Source: Sulfurospirillum sp. (GTDB taxonomy: Bacteria > Campylobacterota > Campylobacteria > Campylobacterales > QNZT01). From it: a DNA stretch of 40,728 nt. Location: contig JANTGR010000004.1 in NCBI GenBank assembly GCA_024762875.1, forward strand, positions 1 to 40,728, given 5' to 3'. A program made the position numbers and the translations under genes. The notes beneath the pieces were generated by a model. That model had not been told where the DNA came from. It saw nothing but the letters and a program-made list of their open reading frames with translations, and searched no databases. How positions within the stretch are numbered: the first letter of the stretch is position 1; each line of letters begins with the position of its first letter. Shown in pieces: positions 21,551 through 31,412 of the stretch.

Positions 21551-21646
21551 GTATATCCTTAAGTGTTTATTGTATATGATTTACTTAAATATTTTACACT
21601 GTTTTAACTTTAGGGTACATCTATTAAACTTAGATAGGCATTGTAT

Positions 21647-21656
21647 TATCATGATA
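21647..21656. repeat. TATCATGATA palindrome (GspK-like start codon)
   Basis: Exact 10-mer. Confidence 0.97.
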
Positions 21657-22619
21657 AAAGAGAAGGATGATCTGTTGAGAGAGCATAAAGGGATTGTATT
21701 GTTAATGACACTGGGATTTATCGCGGTGATTACTGCACTGATCATGTGGTCAGTATCGATCTCAAAATCCCGTTTTGACAGTGTTGTCAGAATAGATGCT
21801 GAAAATCAGTTTGGTGTTGTTTTTAAAGATTTTAGCAAATTTATTACACAATTTGATATCAATAGCAGTGAGGGACTTGAAATGTTGCTCGCTTTTGATT
21901 TACCGCCTATTATGGAAGAAAAAACGCATATTGGTCTGGGTTTTCATCCTGCCTCTTTGATGGACAAACTCAATATCAATTATATTTTGGCAGCTTTGGT
22001 CAATCATGAAACCAATACGACCAAGAGAGGCGAAGATCCTTTTTTACTGCGTCCATTGGAGAAATTTTTCAGCCAGTATGAACTCTCCGATCCTGCTACG
22101 ATGATTGATTTTTTACTGGACACTGTGGATAAAGATGATTTTGAACGGGCAAGTTATTCGGAAATTGCAACAGATGATTTTGATTTTAGAGAGGGCAAGA
22201 TTTATGATTTTAACCATTTTAAAAAGATAAGAGCCTATTATTTTAAAAGTACACGTGATAAAAATGTTTTTAAGATTACCCGGGGAGAATTTGAGAAATA
22301 TTTTTATTTTGGTGAGCCTGAAGATAAGCCGTTGCTTGATTGTTCCTCACCCTATGTTGCGCCGGCTATGAGCTTGATAGTCGCTGATGAAATGATGATC
22401 AATAAAGAGAGTGATTTTTGCCATGAAGCCAATACAACCCAAATGCATACATTAAAAGAAATATATAATATTTCACAATTTGAAAATAAAAAGAAATATT
22501 TGGTAAAATGTATATTGAATTTAGATAAAGAAAATCGTATGAGAGAAATATCATTTGATTATGATATACATTCAAAGAGGATAAGCAACATTGACAAAAA
22601 TTTTCAAGAAGAAGAATAA
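21651..22619 (+). CDS. GspK-like minor pseudopilin/T2SS protein
   Basis: ATG 21651; REHKGIVLLMTLGFIAVITALIMWSVSISKSRFD; LSDPATMIDFLLDTVDKDD; position in gsp cluster. Confidence 0.65.
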   Translation: MIKEKDDLLREHKGIVLLMTLGFIAVITALIMWSVSISKSRFDSVVRIDAENQFGVVFKDFSKFITQFDINSSEGLEMLLAFDLPPIMEEKTHIGLGFHPASLMDKLNINYILAALVNHETNTTKRGEDPFLLRPLEKFFSQYELSDPATMIDFLLDTVDKDDFERASYSEIATDDFDFREGKIYDFNHFKKIRAYYFKSTRDKNVFKITRGEFEKYFYFGEPEDKPLLDCSSPYVAPAMSLIVADEMMINKESDFCHEANTTQMHTLKEIYNISQFENKKKYLVKCILNLDKENRMREISFDYDIHSKRISNIDKNFQEEE

Positions 22620-23526
22620 AGTACTTTTTGTCAGCAAAGCTGATCATATCCAGGAGCGGGGAAGTTACAGTGTTATACTTTCACCGGAGTTTTATTGGAT
22701 CAAAAAAGTTAAACTGCCTGTAAAAAAAGAAAAAGATGCCCTCAAACTTGCACCTTCAACTTTTGAAGGAAATCTGCCTGCCGGTGATTTCTCTTTTGCT
22801 GTGCGAAAAGTAGAAGATGCTTTTATCATGATAGCCTACAATAAAAAGCAGATAGCACAGGAGCTCGAAAAAGTATTGCCATACAAAAGTGATATAGCGC
22901 AGATATTTTTTGCACAGGATGCATTGGGGTCTATTACAGCGTGCACTGCGATCAATGACAAGGCAGCTTTGAGCAATTTAGACGGTATTATCATCCAGGT
23001 ACCGCGTGCCTGCACCGATACTGCCAACACTTTGGATGACATACTTCCACAGGCAGATGTGGCAAAACATGCAGTAAAACTGGGTTCTTTTGACAATGTA
23101 TTGTTATCTAGTCAGGATTTGATTTTGGCAGGGGTGCTTTTTGGCTTACTCTTTGTAGCACTGCTTGGAGAATATATCGTCTATAAAAGTGCAGTGCATC
23201 AATTGGATGAGCGCAAGATGGCTGTTATCAAAGAATATAATCTTCCACGTACTTCCATGCAGTTAAAAAGTATCAAAAAGTCCCTACTCAAAAAATTTGA
23301 AGCACAAAAGAAGCTGCGTGATCTGCTCTTTGCACTTTCAAATGTCAGATTGGAAAAAGGCGAATATATTGAGAGCATTGAAGCAACACCAAAAGAGACA
23401 ACCCTGCTGTTGCATGTTGCCTCCAAAGAGAGAGCTTCGGCGATACAAAAAATGTTTCCAAAGGATATGAAGATAAAAGATGCGAAGTTTCAGGATTTAA
23501 CGATGACGATAAAGATTGCTTCATGA
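22591..23526 (+). CDS. GspL-like T2SS assembly protein
   Basis: Cytoplasmic domain then a single TM (LILAGVLFGLLFVALLGEYIVY); position before GspM-like gene. Confidence 0.6.
   Translation: MTKIFKKKNKVLFVSKADHIQERGSYSVILSPEFYWIKKVKLPVKKEKDALKLAPSTFEGNLPAGDFSFAVRKVEDAFIMIAYNKKQIAQELEKVLPYKSDIAQIFFAQDALGSITACTAINDKAALSNLDGIIIQVPRACTDTANTLDDILPQADVAKHAVKLGSFDNVLLSSQDLILAGVLFGLLFVALLGEYIVYKSAVHQLDERKMAVIKEYNLPRTSMQLKSIKKSLLKKFEAQKKLRDLLFALSNVRLEKGEYIESIEATPKETTLLLHVASKERASAIQKMFPKDMKIKDAKFQDLTMTIKIAS
22824..22833. repeat. TATCATGATA palindrome (GspL-like gene, IMI frame)
   Basis: Exact 10-mer. Confidence 0.97.
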
Positions 23527-23918
23527 GCCAAAAAAACAGTATCATTATGTCAGCGGGTGTATTGCTGCTTCTGTTTGTGCTCTATATGATGGGTAATAAT
23601 GCCAAAAAAGCCTATGTTTCGCAAAAGAGTGCTTTGGAGCGTTTTGAATCCCAGGCACATTCACTTGCCACTTTGAAAGAAAAATTTGGTGACAAAAATG
23701 CGATGAATCGCACTTTAAAAACGCTGGAGAGGATAGCTCCTGTGAGTAAAGATCTGCAAAAATCATCCAGCCGTCTGTTGATGTATGACAATATTTCTGC
23801 TACAACGCTGGGAAATCTTTTGAGAAAGATAGAAAACAGTACTTTAAATATCAAAAAACTGGAGATTCACCGTATCAATGAAAATAGTGCATCCCTGCAT
23901 CTGGAGATCAAAAAATGA
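23523..23918 (+). CDS. GspM-like T2SS protein
   Basis: 131 aa, N-terminal TM, overlapping gene order L-M-N-C. Confidence 0.55.
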   Translation: MSQKNSIIMSAGVLLLLFVLYMMGNNAKKAYVSQKSALERFESQAHSLATLKEKFGDKNAMNRTLKTLERIAPVSKDLQKSSSRLLMYDNISATTLGNLLRKIENSTLNIKKLEIHRINENSASLHLEIKK

Positions 23919-24430
23919 AAAAGATCCTCTCTTTTATTGTGATGTTTTATATGGGTCTGATTCTTTTTATGCCCAAGATCAATCTCTATTATACACTGGA
24001 AAATTTTGCGAAGCAAGAGCATGTTTCTGTTCAGGAAGGGAGTATAAAAGACAGATGGATTGACCTTTTGATTACGGATGCAACACTCTTTTATGATGGT
24101 ATTGCCTCTGCAAAAGTGGCTTCATTGACATTCAAACCCTGGATTGTTTATAACCGCATATCCGCTACTGACATAAAGCCGGCAAAAGCCTTGGAAAAGA
24201 TGCTGGATGTCAAAGCAGAGAGTGTGGTTGTGACATATGCCATCTGGAACTATAAACAGGTCACTATTGAAGCGGTGGGGGATTTTGGCTTGATCCATGG
24301 ATTTATGGATATTTTGACGCAAACAGTACATCTTGTATTGGAGCCGAGTGCCAAATTCAAAAATAATACTTTGGTGAGACAGTATTTCAAAAAAGAGAAG
24401 GAGGGGTTGGTTTATGAGTCAAAGTTCTAG
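23915..24430 (+). CDS. GspN-like T2SS-associated protein
   Basis: 171 aa, N-terminal TM; weak GspN resemblance, position in cluster. Confidence 0.45.
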   Translation: MKKILSFIVMFYMGLILFMPKINLYYTLENFAKQEHVSVQEGSIKDRWIDLLITDATLFYDGIASAKVASLTFKPWIVYNRISATDIKPAKALEKMLDVKAESVVVTYAIWNYKQVTIEAVGDFGLIHGFMDILTQTVHLVLEPSAKFKNNTLVRQYFKKEKEGLVYESKF

Positions 24431-25229
24431 TAAGCAGTGGCGATTTATAGCAGGCTATGTGCTCCTGCCTCTCATCATCGCCAAAGTAGTGTGGAGTTTC
24501 TCCCTTTTCTTTTTGGAAAAAGGCAGTATAGAAGAGCGTAAGAGTGAGAATTACAGTTATCACTACAGGTTGAATCTGGCGAGTAAGATTATTGGCGGGG
24601 TAAATATGCCTGTAGAACCAGTACACCCTGGAGATGACGATGGCGAACAGATCAAAAATATGAAATTAAAAGGAACGTATCTCGGGGGAGATGCGAGTTT
24701 TATGATTATTGAAGATGGTGGCAAAAGTGATTTTATCTATATCGGAGAAGAGTACAAGGGGTATGAACTGGTCAAAGTTTCAGAACGTAAAGTCGGACTG
24801 AAAAAAAATGGCAAAAATTATTATGTTGTACTCTCTGATGAAGAAAACAGTCCATCTGCCAGCACCTATCATGATAGTCAGACAGAGATGCATCAGCAAA
24901 GAGCGCCTGGTGAACCTGCTGTCATTTCACACAGAGAGCTAAAAGAGTATATAAAAGATCCCAATAAAATCTGGAAAAATATCCGGATTCAGGAACAACG
25001 TAATAATGGACAGATCAGCGGGTTTCGTGTCAATTATGTCAAAAAAGGTTCTTTTTTTGATACGTCTGGTTTAAAATCCGGAGATGTGATAAAAAGAATC
25101 GATGGCAATGAAATAAAAAGTTTGGCAGATGTCATGCAATATTATACCAATGTAGACAGTTTGGACTCATTGAGTCTCACGGTAGAGCGTGGCGGCAATG
25201 AGCTGGAACTAGATTTTAGTGTAAATTAA
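24414..25229 (+). CDS. gspC: GspC-like T2SS protein with C-terminal PDZ domain
   Basis: N-terminal TM, LKGTYLGGDASFMIIEDGGKSDFIYIGEEYKGYELVKV, PDZ SFFDTSGLKSGDVIKRIDGNEIKSLADVM. Confidence 0.8.
   Translation: MSQSSSKQWRFIAGYVLLPLIIAKVVWSFSLFFLEKGSIEERKSENYSYHYRLNLASKIIGGVNMPVEPVHPGDDDGEQIKNMKLKGTYLGGDASFMIIEDGGKSDFIYIGEEYKGYELVKVSERKVGLKKNGKNYYVVLSDEENSPSASTYHDSQTEMHQQRAPGEPAVISHRELKEYIKDPNKIWKNIRIQEQRNNGQISGFRVNYVKKGSFFDTSGLKSGDVIKRIDGNEIKSLADVMQYYTNVDSLDSLSLTVERGGNELELDFSVN
24867..24876. repeat. TATCATGATA palindrome (gspC, YHD frame)
   Basis: Exact 10-mer. Confidence 0.97.
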
Positions 25230-25242
25230 CAAAAGGGTTAAA

Positions 25243-27411
25243 ATGAAAAGAACAGTACTGAGTTTAATACTGCTAAGTGCTTTAGCAACTTCGTCGATGA
25301 TGGCAAAAGAGGATACCTACAGACAGACGAATAGAGATGAAGTCAATATCAATTTTAAAGACCTCAAAATTGTTGATTTTATCAAAATGGTAGCTAAAAT
25401 AACCGGGAAAAATATCCTGATTTCACAAAATATTACAGGAACTGTGGATTATGTCTCTGTCAAACCAATCAAGAAGAGTCAGATTTTTACACTGCTTTCA
25501 GATATCCTCTCAACCAAAGGTTATACGATGCGGGATACCCAAAACGGTTTTTTAAAAGTGATTAAAAGTGCAGATGCTTCCAAATCATCACCGCCGATGT
25601 ATGGGCAAAGTGATATTGGTGAAGTACAGACAAGAATCATTCCGATATATAATTTAAATGTGAGAACTATTTTGCGTCAGGTTAACTTTTTGCTGAGCCG
25701 TTATGGCAAGATCTCACTTTCCAATGAAAACAATTCTATTGTGGTCACAGACTATCCCGGCAATATCCGCTCTATTGAAAATGTTATCCAGCAGCTGGAT
25801 CAGGACAGTGATACCAAAGTCAGGTTTGTGACACTGAACAATGCGCAGGCAAAAGGTGTTTACAACAAGGTAAAACAAATTGCCAATGCGATGTTTGATA
25901 ACAAAATAGCAACACAAAAAGTATCTGTCTTTTCTGATGATGCCAGCAATGCTATCATCCTTGTTGGCAAAAAGGAAAATATACGTACACTGATCCCGCA
26001 GATCCAGAAGATGGACAAATCTGACAATACAGTTGACAAACGTATGGAAATTTTATATGTGAAAAATGCTGATGCCTCTGAAATTGTGAAGACACTGGAA
26101 AAACTACTCTCAGACAAAAGCTTTGCCCAAGCCAAGGCACAAAAGGGTGAACCAAAAACGGTAACGACAAAGATACCGCAGAAATCAAAAAATGGCAAAG
26201 TCCTGCCTCCTATCGTCAAAACGGAGACAATTGCACCTTCTATCGTAGGAGACAAAGACAAGCCGACAGTCACTGTGGATACAGAACTGAATGCTATTAT
26301 CGTCTATGCGACAGAAAATGAGCTCAAAGAGATCCGTGCGGTCGTCAATAGTTTGGATACAGAAAGACAGCAGGTCTATGTTGTGGCCAAGATCGTTGAA
26401 GTCAGTGACAACAAAGCAAGACAACTGGGTGCCAAATATGAACTCTTTTCAGGAATCGCAGGCGGTGCAGGGCTTTATGGTATCTCTGGCAAATTAGGTG
26501 GTGTCCTGGATCCTGCCACTGCCCTGCTGGGTGGTACATTTGGAAGCGATAATTTTCAGATTCCAAATGTACAAAAAGCATTGGCAATGGGTGTCACAAT
26601 CTCACTTTTTGATAACAATGATGCGGCCAAGATTTTGTCAGAACCTTCCATCCTCTGTATAAACAACAAAGAGTCTTCTATCTATGTAGGACAAACAGAG
26701 TCCATTTTGACGCAAACCTCTATCGCAGCAACAACAACTGCCTTACCAACGCAAAATTTTTCACGTGAAGATATAGGATTGACACTCAAAGTAAAACCAC
26801 GTATCTCTTCAGATAATAAAGTCTCTTTGGAAGTGAGTGTCATTTCAGAAGATATCGTACCCAATGCCGGTGCTTCAACAGGGCAGCCGACAACAACAAA
26901 AAGAGAAGTGACAACTTCTTCTATCGTCATGAATGGTGAAACAGTGATTATAGGAGGACTTTCCAAAGATAAAGTCAGTGATACGGTGGTAAAGATTCCG
27001 TTGCTGGGTGATATCCCTATCCTGGGTATTCCATTTCGGCATACGGCTACCAATCATGATAAGACAAGTTTAATCATTATGCTGACCCCTTATATAGTTA
27101 AACGCAGTGAAGATTTAGCTGCTTTACGTGATGCGCTGGGTAAACTGGGTGTTTTGGAAAAAGAGATTGCATCTAACTTTGATGAAGATTATCATGATGG
27201 AAAATATACACCTACCATAGAGCCGCCAGTCGCAGCAAAACCACGGATTATCACGCATCAGGAAAATGCTGTGATTGCTGATGTTCAAACATCAAAACCT
27301 GTGAGTGAGATACAGATTGATGAACATAATCACTATTATAAAGTTTTTCTAGATGAAAATGGTCATGAAATCAGTAGAAAACGTATCAGCGCACATTCTG
27401 TTGGAGAGTAA
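25243..27411 (+). CDS. gspD: Type II secretion secretin GspD
   Basis: Signal peptide, N0/N1-3 domains, TKREVTTSSIVMNGETVIIGGLSKDKVSDTVVKIPLLGDIPILGIPFRHT. Confidence 0.95.
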   Translation: MKRTVLSLILLSALATSSMMAKEDTYRQTNRDEVNINFKDLKIVDFIKMVAKITGKNILISQNITGTVDYVSVKPIKKSQIFTLLSDILSTKGYTMRDTQNGFLKVIKSADASKSSPPMYGQSDIGEVQTRIIPIYNLNVRTILRQVNFLLSRYGKISLSNENNSIVVTDYPGNIRSIENVIQQLDQDSDTKVRFVTLNNAQAKGVYNKVKQIANAMFDNKIATQKVSVFSDDASNAIILVGKKENIRTLIPQIQKMDKSDNTVDKRMEILYVKNADASEIVKTLEKLLSDKSFAQAKAQKGEPKTVTTKIPQKSKNGKVLPPIVKTETIAPSIVGDKDKPTVTVDTELNAIIVYATENELKEIRAVVNSLDTERQQVYVVAKIVEVSDNKARQLGAKYELFSGIAGGAGLYGISGKLGGVLDPATALLGGTFGSDNFQIPNVQKALAMGVTISLFDNNDAAKILSEPSILCINNKESSIYVGQTESILTQTSIAATTTALPTQNFSREDIGLTLKVKPRISSDNKVSLEVSVISEDIVPNAGASTGQPTTTKREVTTSSIVMNGETVIIGGLSKDKVSDTVVKIPLLGDIPILGIPFRHTATNHDKTSLIIMLTPYIVKRSEDLAALRDALGKLGVLEKEIASNFDEDYHDGKYTPTIEPPVAAKPRIITHQENAVIADVQTSKPVSEIQIDEHNHYYKVFLDENGHEISRKRISAHSVGE

Positions 27412-27412
27412 A

Positions 27413-28936
27413 ATGCAGCTAGGCAATATCCCTGAATTTTCTGATCTGGATCTGTACCCTGAATATGTCGAGGGCATTGATATGGACTTGGCGGTGAAAA
27501 ATGCGCTGCTCTTTACCAAGATAGAAGAGCAGGTATATATCGTTTTAGATAAAGAAAAGATGGCGGAAGGATTTAATTTTCTCTCTAAAATTGAGACAGA
27601 TTTACCAATCGCATTTGTCGATAGAGATTCCTATCAGCGGCTTTATCATCGTTTTTTAGAGATTAAAACCGATCAGGAACTCTCTTCTACGATCAATGAA
27701 GAGTCTGAGAGTGAGTTATTGGAAGATGAGATTTCACTCTCTGAGTTTTTGCAGACAAGTTCGGATATTCTGACCAGTGAAGAGTCAGCTCCGATTATTA
27801 AATTTGTCAACTCTCTATTTTATCAGGCTGTTAAAAAAGGGGCTTCGGATATCCATATAGAAATGCATGAATTTAGAGGTGCTGTACGTTTTAGAATAGA
27901 TGGCGTACTGGTGAAACATGTTGATTTGGATAAAAATATCGTTGCGTTGGTTATCTCGAGAATCAAAGTCATCTCCAATCTGGATATCTCCGAAAAACGT
28001 ATTCCCCAGGATGGCCGTACACAGGTGAAAATCGCAGGCAAAGGGCTGGATATCCGTGTCTCGGTACTGCCGACATATTATGGTGAACGGATTGTTATGC
28101 GGATTTTGATGGAGTCATCAGATATACCAACACTCGAAAAACTGGGCTTCAAGGCAGATTTGACACAGCATTTTGAAAAACTGTTGGAACATGCTCATGG
28201 CATGATCCTTGTCACCGGTCCAACTGGTAGTGGTAAATCAACCACCCTGCATACTTTTTTGCAACTGGTTGCCACACCTGATAAAAATATCATTACGGTG
28301 GAAGACCCCGTTGAATATAAAGCAGACAATATCAATCAAATTCAGGTAAATACCAAAACAGGGTTGACCTTTTCTTCCGGTTTACGCTCAATTTTAAGAC
28401 AGGACCCAGATATCGTGATGGTGGGTGAAATACGGGATAAAGAAACAGCCGAGATTGCTATTCAGGCAGCACTGACAGGGCACTTGATGCTTTCAACCCT
28501 GCACACCAACAATGCAGCTGCAGCCATTACAAGACTCGTAGAGATGGGGATTGATGACTTTTTGATTTCATCTTCTTTGCTGGGGGTTTTGGCACAGCGG
28601 CTTGTCAGAAGATTGTGTGATGAATGTAAAGAAAAAGATAGCCTGCCGCCAGAGATTGCAGCAGAGTTCAACATAGACTCCAAGACAACCGTGTACAAAG
28701 AAAAAGGGTGTAAACACTGTAATTTTACGGGATATAACGGGCGTCATGCTGTTGGAGAGCTATTGTTGATGGATGATGAAGTCAAAGTGATGCTCAAAAA
28801 CAAAATGACTGATTTTGAGATCCGTGAAAACATGCGGAAAAAAGGTATGCGCACAATCTCTGAAAAACTCCTGGATTTACTCACTGAAGGTGAGACTTCT
28901 TTAAAAGAAGTTATCAGAGTAGGGCTTAAAGATTGA
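27413..28936 (+). CDS. gspE: Type II secretion ATPase GspE
   Basis: GMILVTGPTGSGKSTTLHTFL, ITVEDPVEYKADNINQIQVN, LRSILRQDPDIVMVGEIRDKETAEIAIQAALTGHL, CxxC zinc motif pair. Confidence 0.96.
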   Translation: MQLGNIPEFSDLDLYPEYVEGIDMDLAVKNALLFTKIEEQVYIVLDKEKMAEGFNFLSKIETDLPIAFVDRDSYQRLYHRFLEIKTDQELSSTINEESESELLEDEISLSEFLQTSSDILTSEESAPIIKFVNSLFYQAVKKGASDIHIEMHEFRGAVRFRIDGVLVKHVDLDKNIVALVISRIKVISNLDISEKRIPQDGRTQVKIAGKGLDIRVSVLPTYYGERIVMRILMESSDIPTLEKLGFKADLTQHFEKLLEHAHGMILVTGPTGSGKSTTLHTFLQLVATPDKNIITVEDPVEYKADNINQIQVNTKTGLTFSSGLRSILRQDPDIVMVGEIRDKETAEIAIQAALTGHLMLSTLHTNNAAAAITRLVEMGIDDFLISSSLLGVLAQRLVRRLCDECKEKDSLPPEIAAEFNIDSKTTVYKEKGCKHCNFTGYNGRHAVGELLLMDDEVKVMLKNKMTDFEIRENMRKKGMRTISEKLLDLLTEGETSLKEVIRVGLKD

Positions 28937-28946
28937 TATCATGATA
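28937..28946. repeat. TATCATGATA palindrome (gspF start codon)
   Basis: Exact 10-mer. Confidence 0.97.
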
Positions 28947-30161
28947 TATAAATATGCTGGATATGATACGCATGGAAAGCGTGTAAAAGCACGTATTGAG
29001 GCAGATAGCCTTGATGAAGCCAAAAAGAAACTCAAAGCACGCGGTATTATTTATGAAAGTATTAGCGAGAGTAGTGAAGGTTTTTTAAAAAAGTTCAAAT
29101 TCCAGCGTGCCCAGACTCTGCCGGCAAAAAGATTGGCTCAATTTTCTAAAAATATAGCGATTTATCTTCGCTCTGGTATTCCTATCGTGAATGTTGTCAA
29201 ACTTGCAAAATCCCAATACGAAAATGATGGTGCAATGGTTGATTTTCTTTCTGCCCTGGAAAACAGTATGAATGAAGGTAACAGCTTTTATACAGCGCTG
29301 GATACGCAGCATATTATAGCATTGCCCTCTTTTTACAAGCAATCTATCAAAGTAGCTGAAGAGAGTGGCAGTATGGCTGAAGTACTTTTTGAGATGGCGC
29401 GTTTTGTAGAAGAACAGGATAAGGTAGCCGGTAGAGTAAAGCAGGCTCTGGTTTATCCTCTTTTTATCGTTGTTATATCGATCTTTATGGTTGCTTTTAT
29501 GCTCACAACCGTGGTGCCAAAAATCACACAGATGTTTGATCAGCTGAAGCAGGAATTACCGGGAGTTACCAAGTTTGTTATCGCGATGGGAGATTTTTTA
29601 TCTGCTTATTGGCTCTTGATTGCTGTTGGCATTATCATGATAAGTGCATTATTTGGTTATCTGGTTAAATCAAGCCCCTCTTTTAAGTATAAATATCACA
29701 GTTTTTTGTTAAAATTACCCTTGTTTGGTAAAATAATTCAGACTTTTGAATTGGCTAGATTTTCTTATATCACTTCTGTTCTGGTACGTTCGGGTGTCAC
29801 TTTTGTGCATGCGGTGAAACTATCAAGCGGGATATTGGACAATGTAGCGTTAAGAGAACAGTTTGAATCAGCCTCAAAAGAAGTAGTAGAAGGGAAAAAG
29901 TTTTCTTCTGCACTGGCGAAGTATGGCAAGAATGTGGATAACTCTTTTATTCAGGCTGTTGCATTGGGTGAAGAGACTAGTGAAGTAGCATTGGTGATGG
30001 AAAACCTGGCTGATTTGTATTTTAATGAAAATAAGGGAAAAATAGATCTCTTTTTATCATTAATGGAACCCATGTTGATACTCTTTGTCGGTGCGACGAT
30101 TGGATTTATCGTGATTGCCATGTTATTACCAATTTTCTCTATGAATATGGGGAACTTATAA
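28941..30161 (+). CDS. gspF: Type II secretion inner membrane protein GspF
   Basis: MIYKYAGYDTHGKRVKARIEADSLDEAKKKLKARG; three-TM T2SSF architecture. Confidence 0.94.
   Translation: MIYKYAGYDTHGKRVKARIEADSLDEAKKKLKARGIIYESISESSEGFLKKFKFQRAQTLPAKRLAQFSKNIAIYLRSGIPIVNVVKLAKSQYENDGAMVDFLSALENSMNEGNSFYTALDTQHIIALPSFYKQSIKVAEESGSMAEVLFEMARFVEEQDKVAGRVKQALVYPLFIVVISIFMVAFMLTTVVPKITQMFDQLKQELPGVTKFVIAMGDFLSAYWLLIAVGIIMISALFGYLVKSSPSFKYKYHSFLLKLPLFGKIIQTFELARFSYITSVLVRSGVTFVHAVKLSSGILDNVALREQFESASKEVVEGKKFSSALAKYGKNVDNSFIQAVALGEETSEVALVMENLADLYFNENKGKIDLFLSLMEPMLILFVGATIGFIVIAMLLPIFSMNMGNL
29633..29642. repeat. TATCATGATA palindrome (gspF, IMI frame)
   Basis: Exact 10-mer. Confidence 0.97.
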
Positions 30162-30174
30162 AAAGGAAGTGCAT

Positions 30175-30819
30175 ATGATGCAAGTTGCGCCGAGTATATT
30201 ATCGGCAGATTTTGGGATTTTGGGTGATGAGGTAAAAGCCATTTGTGATGGTGGATGTGACTTGGTACATGTGGATGTGATGGATGGGCATTTTGTGCCA
30301 AATCTCACGATCGGGCCTGTTGTAGTTGAAGCAGTGGCAAAAGCATCGACAAAGCCTCTGGATGTACATTTGATGGTTGAGAATAATACTTTTTTTGTGA
30401 ATCTTTTTGCGCCCTTAAAACCAAAATATATCTCCTTCCACCTGGAGGAAGAGAAACATCCGCACCGTTTGATTCAGCATATTCGTTCATTGGGTATTTC
30501 CCCTGCTATTGTACTCAATCCCCACTCTCGTGTAGAAGATTTGGAGTATATCATCAATGATCTGGACATGGTGCTGTTGATGAGTGTCAATCCTGGGTTT
30601 GGCGGACAAAAATTTATCCCTTCAGTGATAGAAAAAGCAGCCCGTCTAAAAGAGTTGATTATCCAAAAAAATGCATCTGCACTGATAGAAGTGGATGGTG
30701 GTGTCAATGATAAAAATATTCATGCACTGAAAAATGCAGGTGTTGATGTCGTTGTTGCGGGTTCCTATGTCTATAACAGTGAGGACTATGCGGGCAAGAT
30801 CAGGAGTTTGCAGATTTGA
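30175..30819 (+). CDS. rpe: Ribulose-phosphate 3-epimerase
   Basis: MMQVAPSILSADFGILGDEV, VHVDVMDGHFVPNLTIGP, LLMSVNPGFGGQKFI. Confidence 0.96.
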   Translation: MMQVAPSILSADFGILGDEVKAICDGGCDLVHVDVMDGHFVPNLTIGPVVVEAVAKASTKPLDVHLMVENNTFFVNLFAPLKPKYISFHLEEEKHPHRLIQHIRSLGISPAIVLNPHSRVEDLEYIINDLDMVLLMSVNPGFGGQKFIPSVIEKAARLKELIIQKNASALIEVDGGVNDKNIHALKNAGVDVVVAGSYVYNSEDYAGKIRSLQI

Positions 30820-31412
30820 TGCGCGTTAAAATATGCGGTATCACCAATCTGGAAGATGCCATGTACGCGATTGAAGCGGGTGCCAGTGCATTGGGTTTTG
30901 TGTTTTATGAAAAGTCACCACGTTTCATCACGCCCCAGGCAGCAGGAGAGATCATCGCCAAGCTGCCTCCCTTTGTAGAAAAGGTAGGGCTTTTTGTAGA
31001 GTGTGATGCTGCTTATGTCAATCAGGTGTATCATGATATACATTTGAGTTTGGCGCAAATTCATTTTGAAGCTGATGATCTTTTTTTTCAAGCATTAAAA
31101 GTGCCTTTTATCAAAGTTGTTCGTGCCAAGAGTCGTGAAGAGATTATCATGATAGATACAAGTCATTATTGTCTGGTGGATGCATTTGTAGAATCATATG
31201 GTGGTGAAGGTAAACGTTTAAATCTTGAATGGTTTGCGGGACTTGATTGTTCAAAAATGATACTGGCAGGGGGATTAAACAGCCAAAATGTGCAAGAAAC
31301 GTGTCAATATGGCTTTTATGCTGTTGATGTAAGCAGTGGTGTAGAGAAAACTAAAGGCAAAAAAGATAGAATGAAGATAGAAAATTTTATGAAAGCGGTG
31401 CACTGTGATTAA
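30819..31412 (+). CDS. trpF: Phosphoribosylanthranilate isomerase
   Basis: MRVKICGITNLEDAMYAIEAGASALGFVFYEKSPRFI; AGGLNSQNV; VDVSSGVEKTKGKKD. Confidence 0.95.
   Translation: MRVKICGITNLEDAMYAIEAGASALGFVFYEKSPRFITPQAAGEIIAKLPPFVEKVGLFVECDAAYVNQVYHDIHLSLAQIHFEADDLFFQALKVPFIKVVRAKSREEIIMIDTSHYCLVDAFVESYGGEGKRLNLEWFAGLDCSKMILAGGLNSQNVQETCQYGFYAVDVSSGVEKTKGKKDRMKIENFMKAVHCD
31029..31038. repeat. TATCATGATA palindrome (trpF, YHD frame)
   Basis: Exact 10-mer. Confidence 0.97.
31145..31154. repeat. TATCATGATA palindrome (trpF, IMI frame)
   Basis: Exact 10-mer. Confidence 0.97.
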
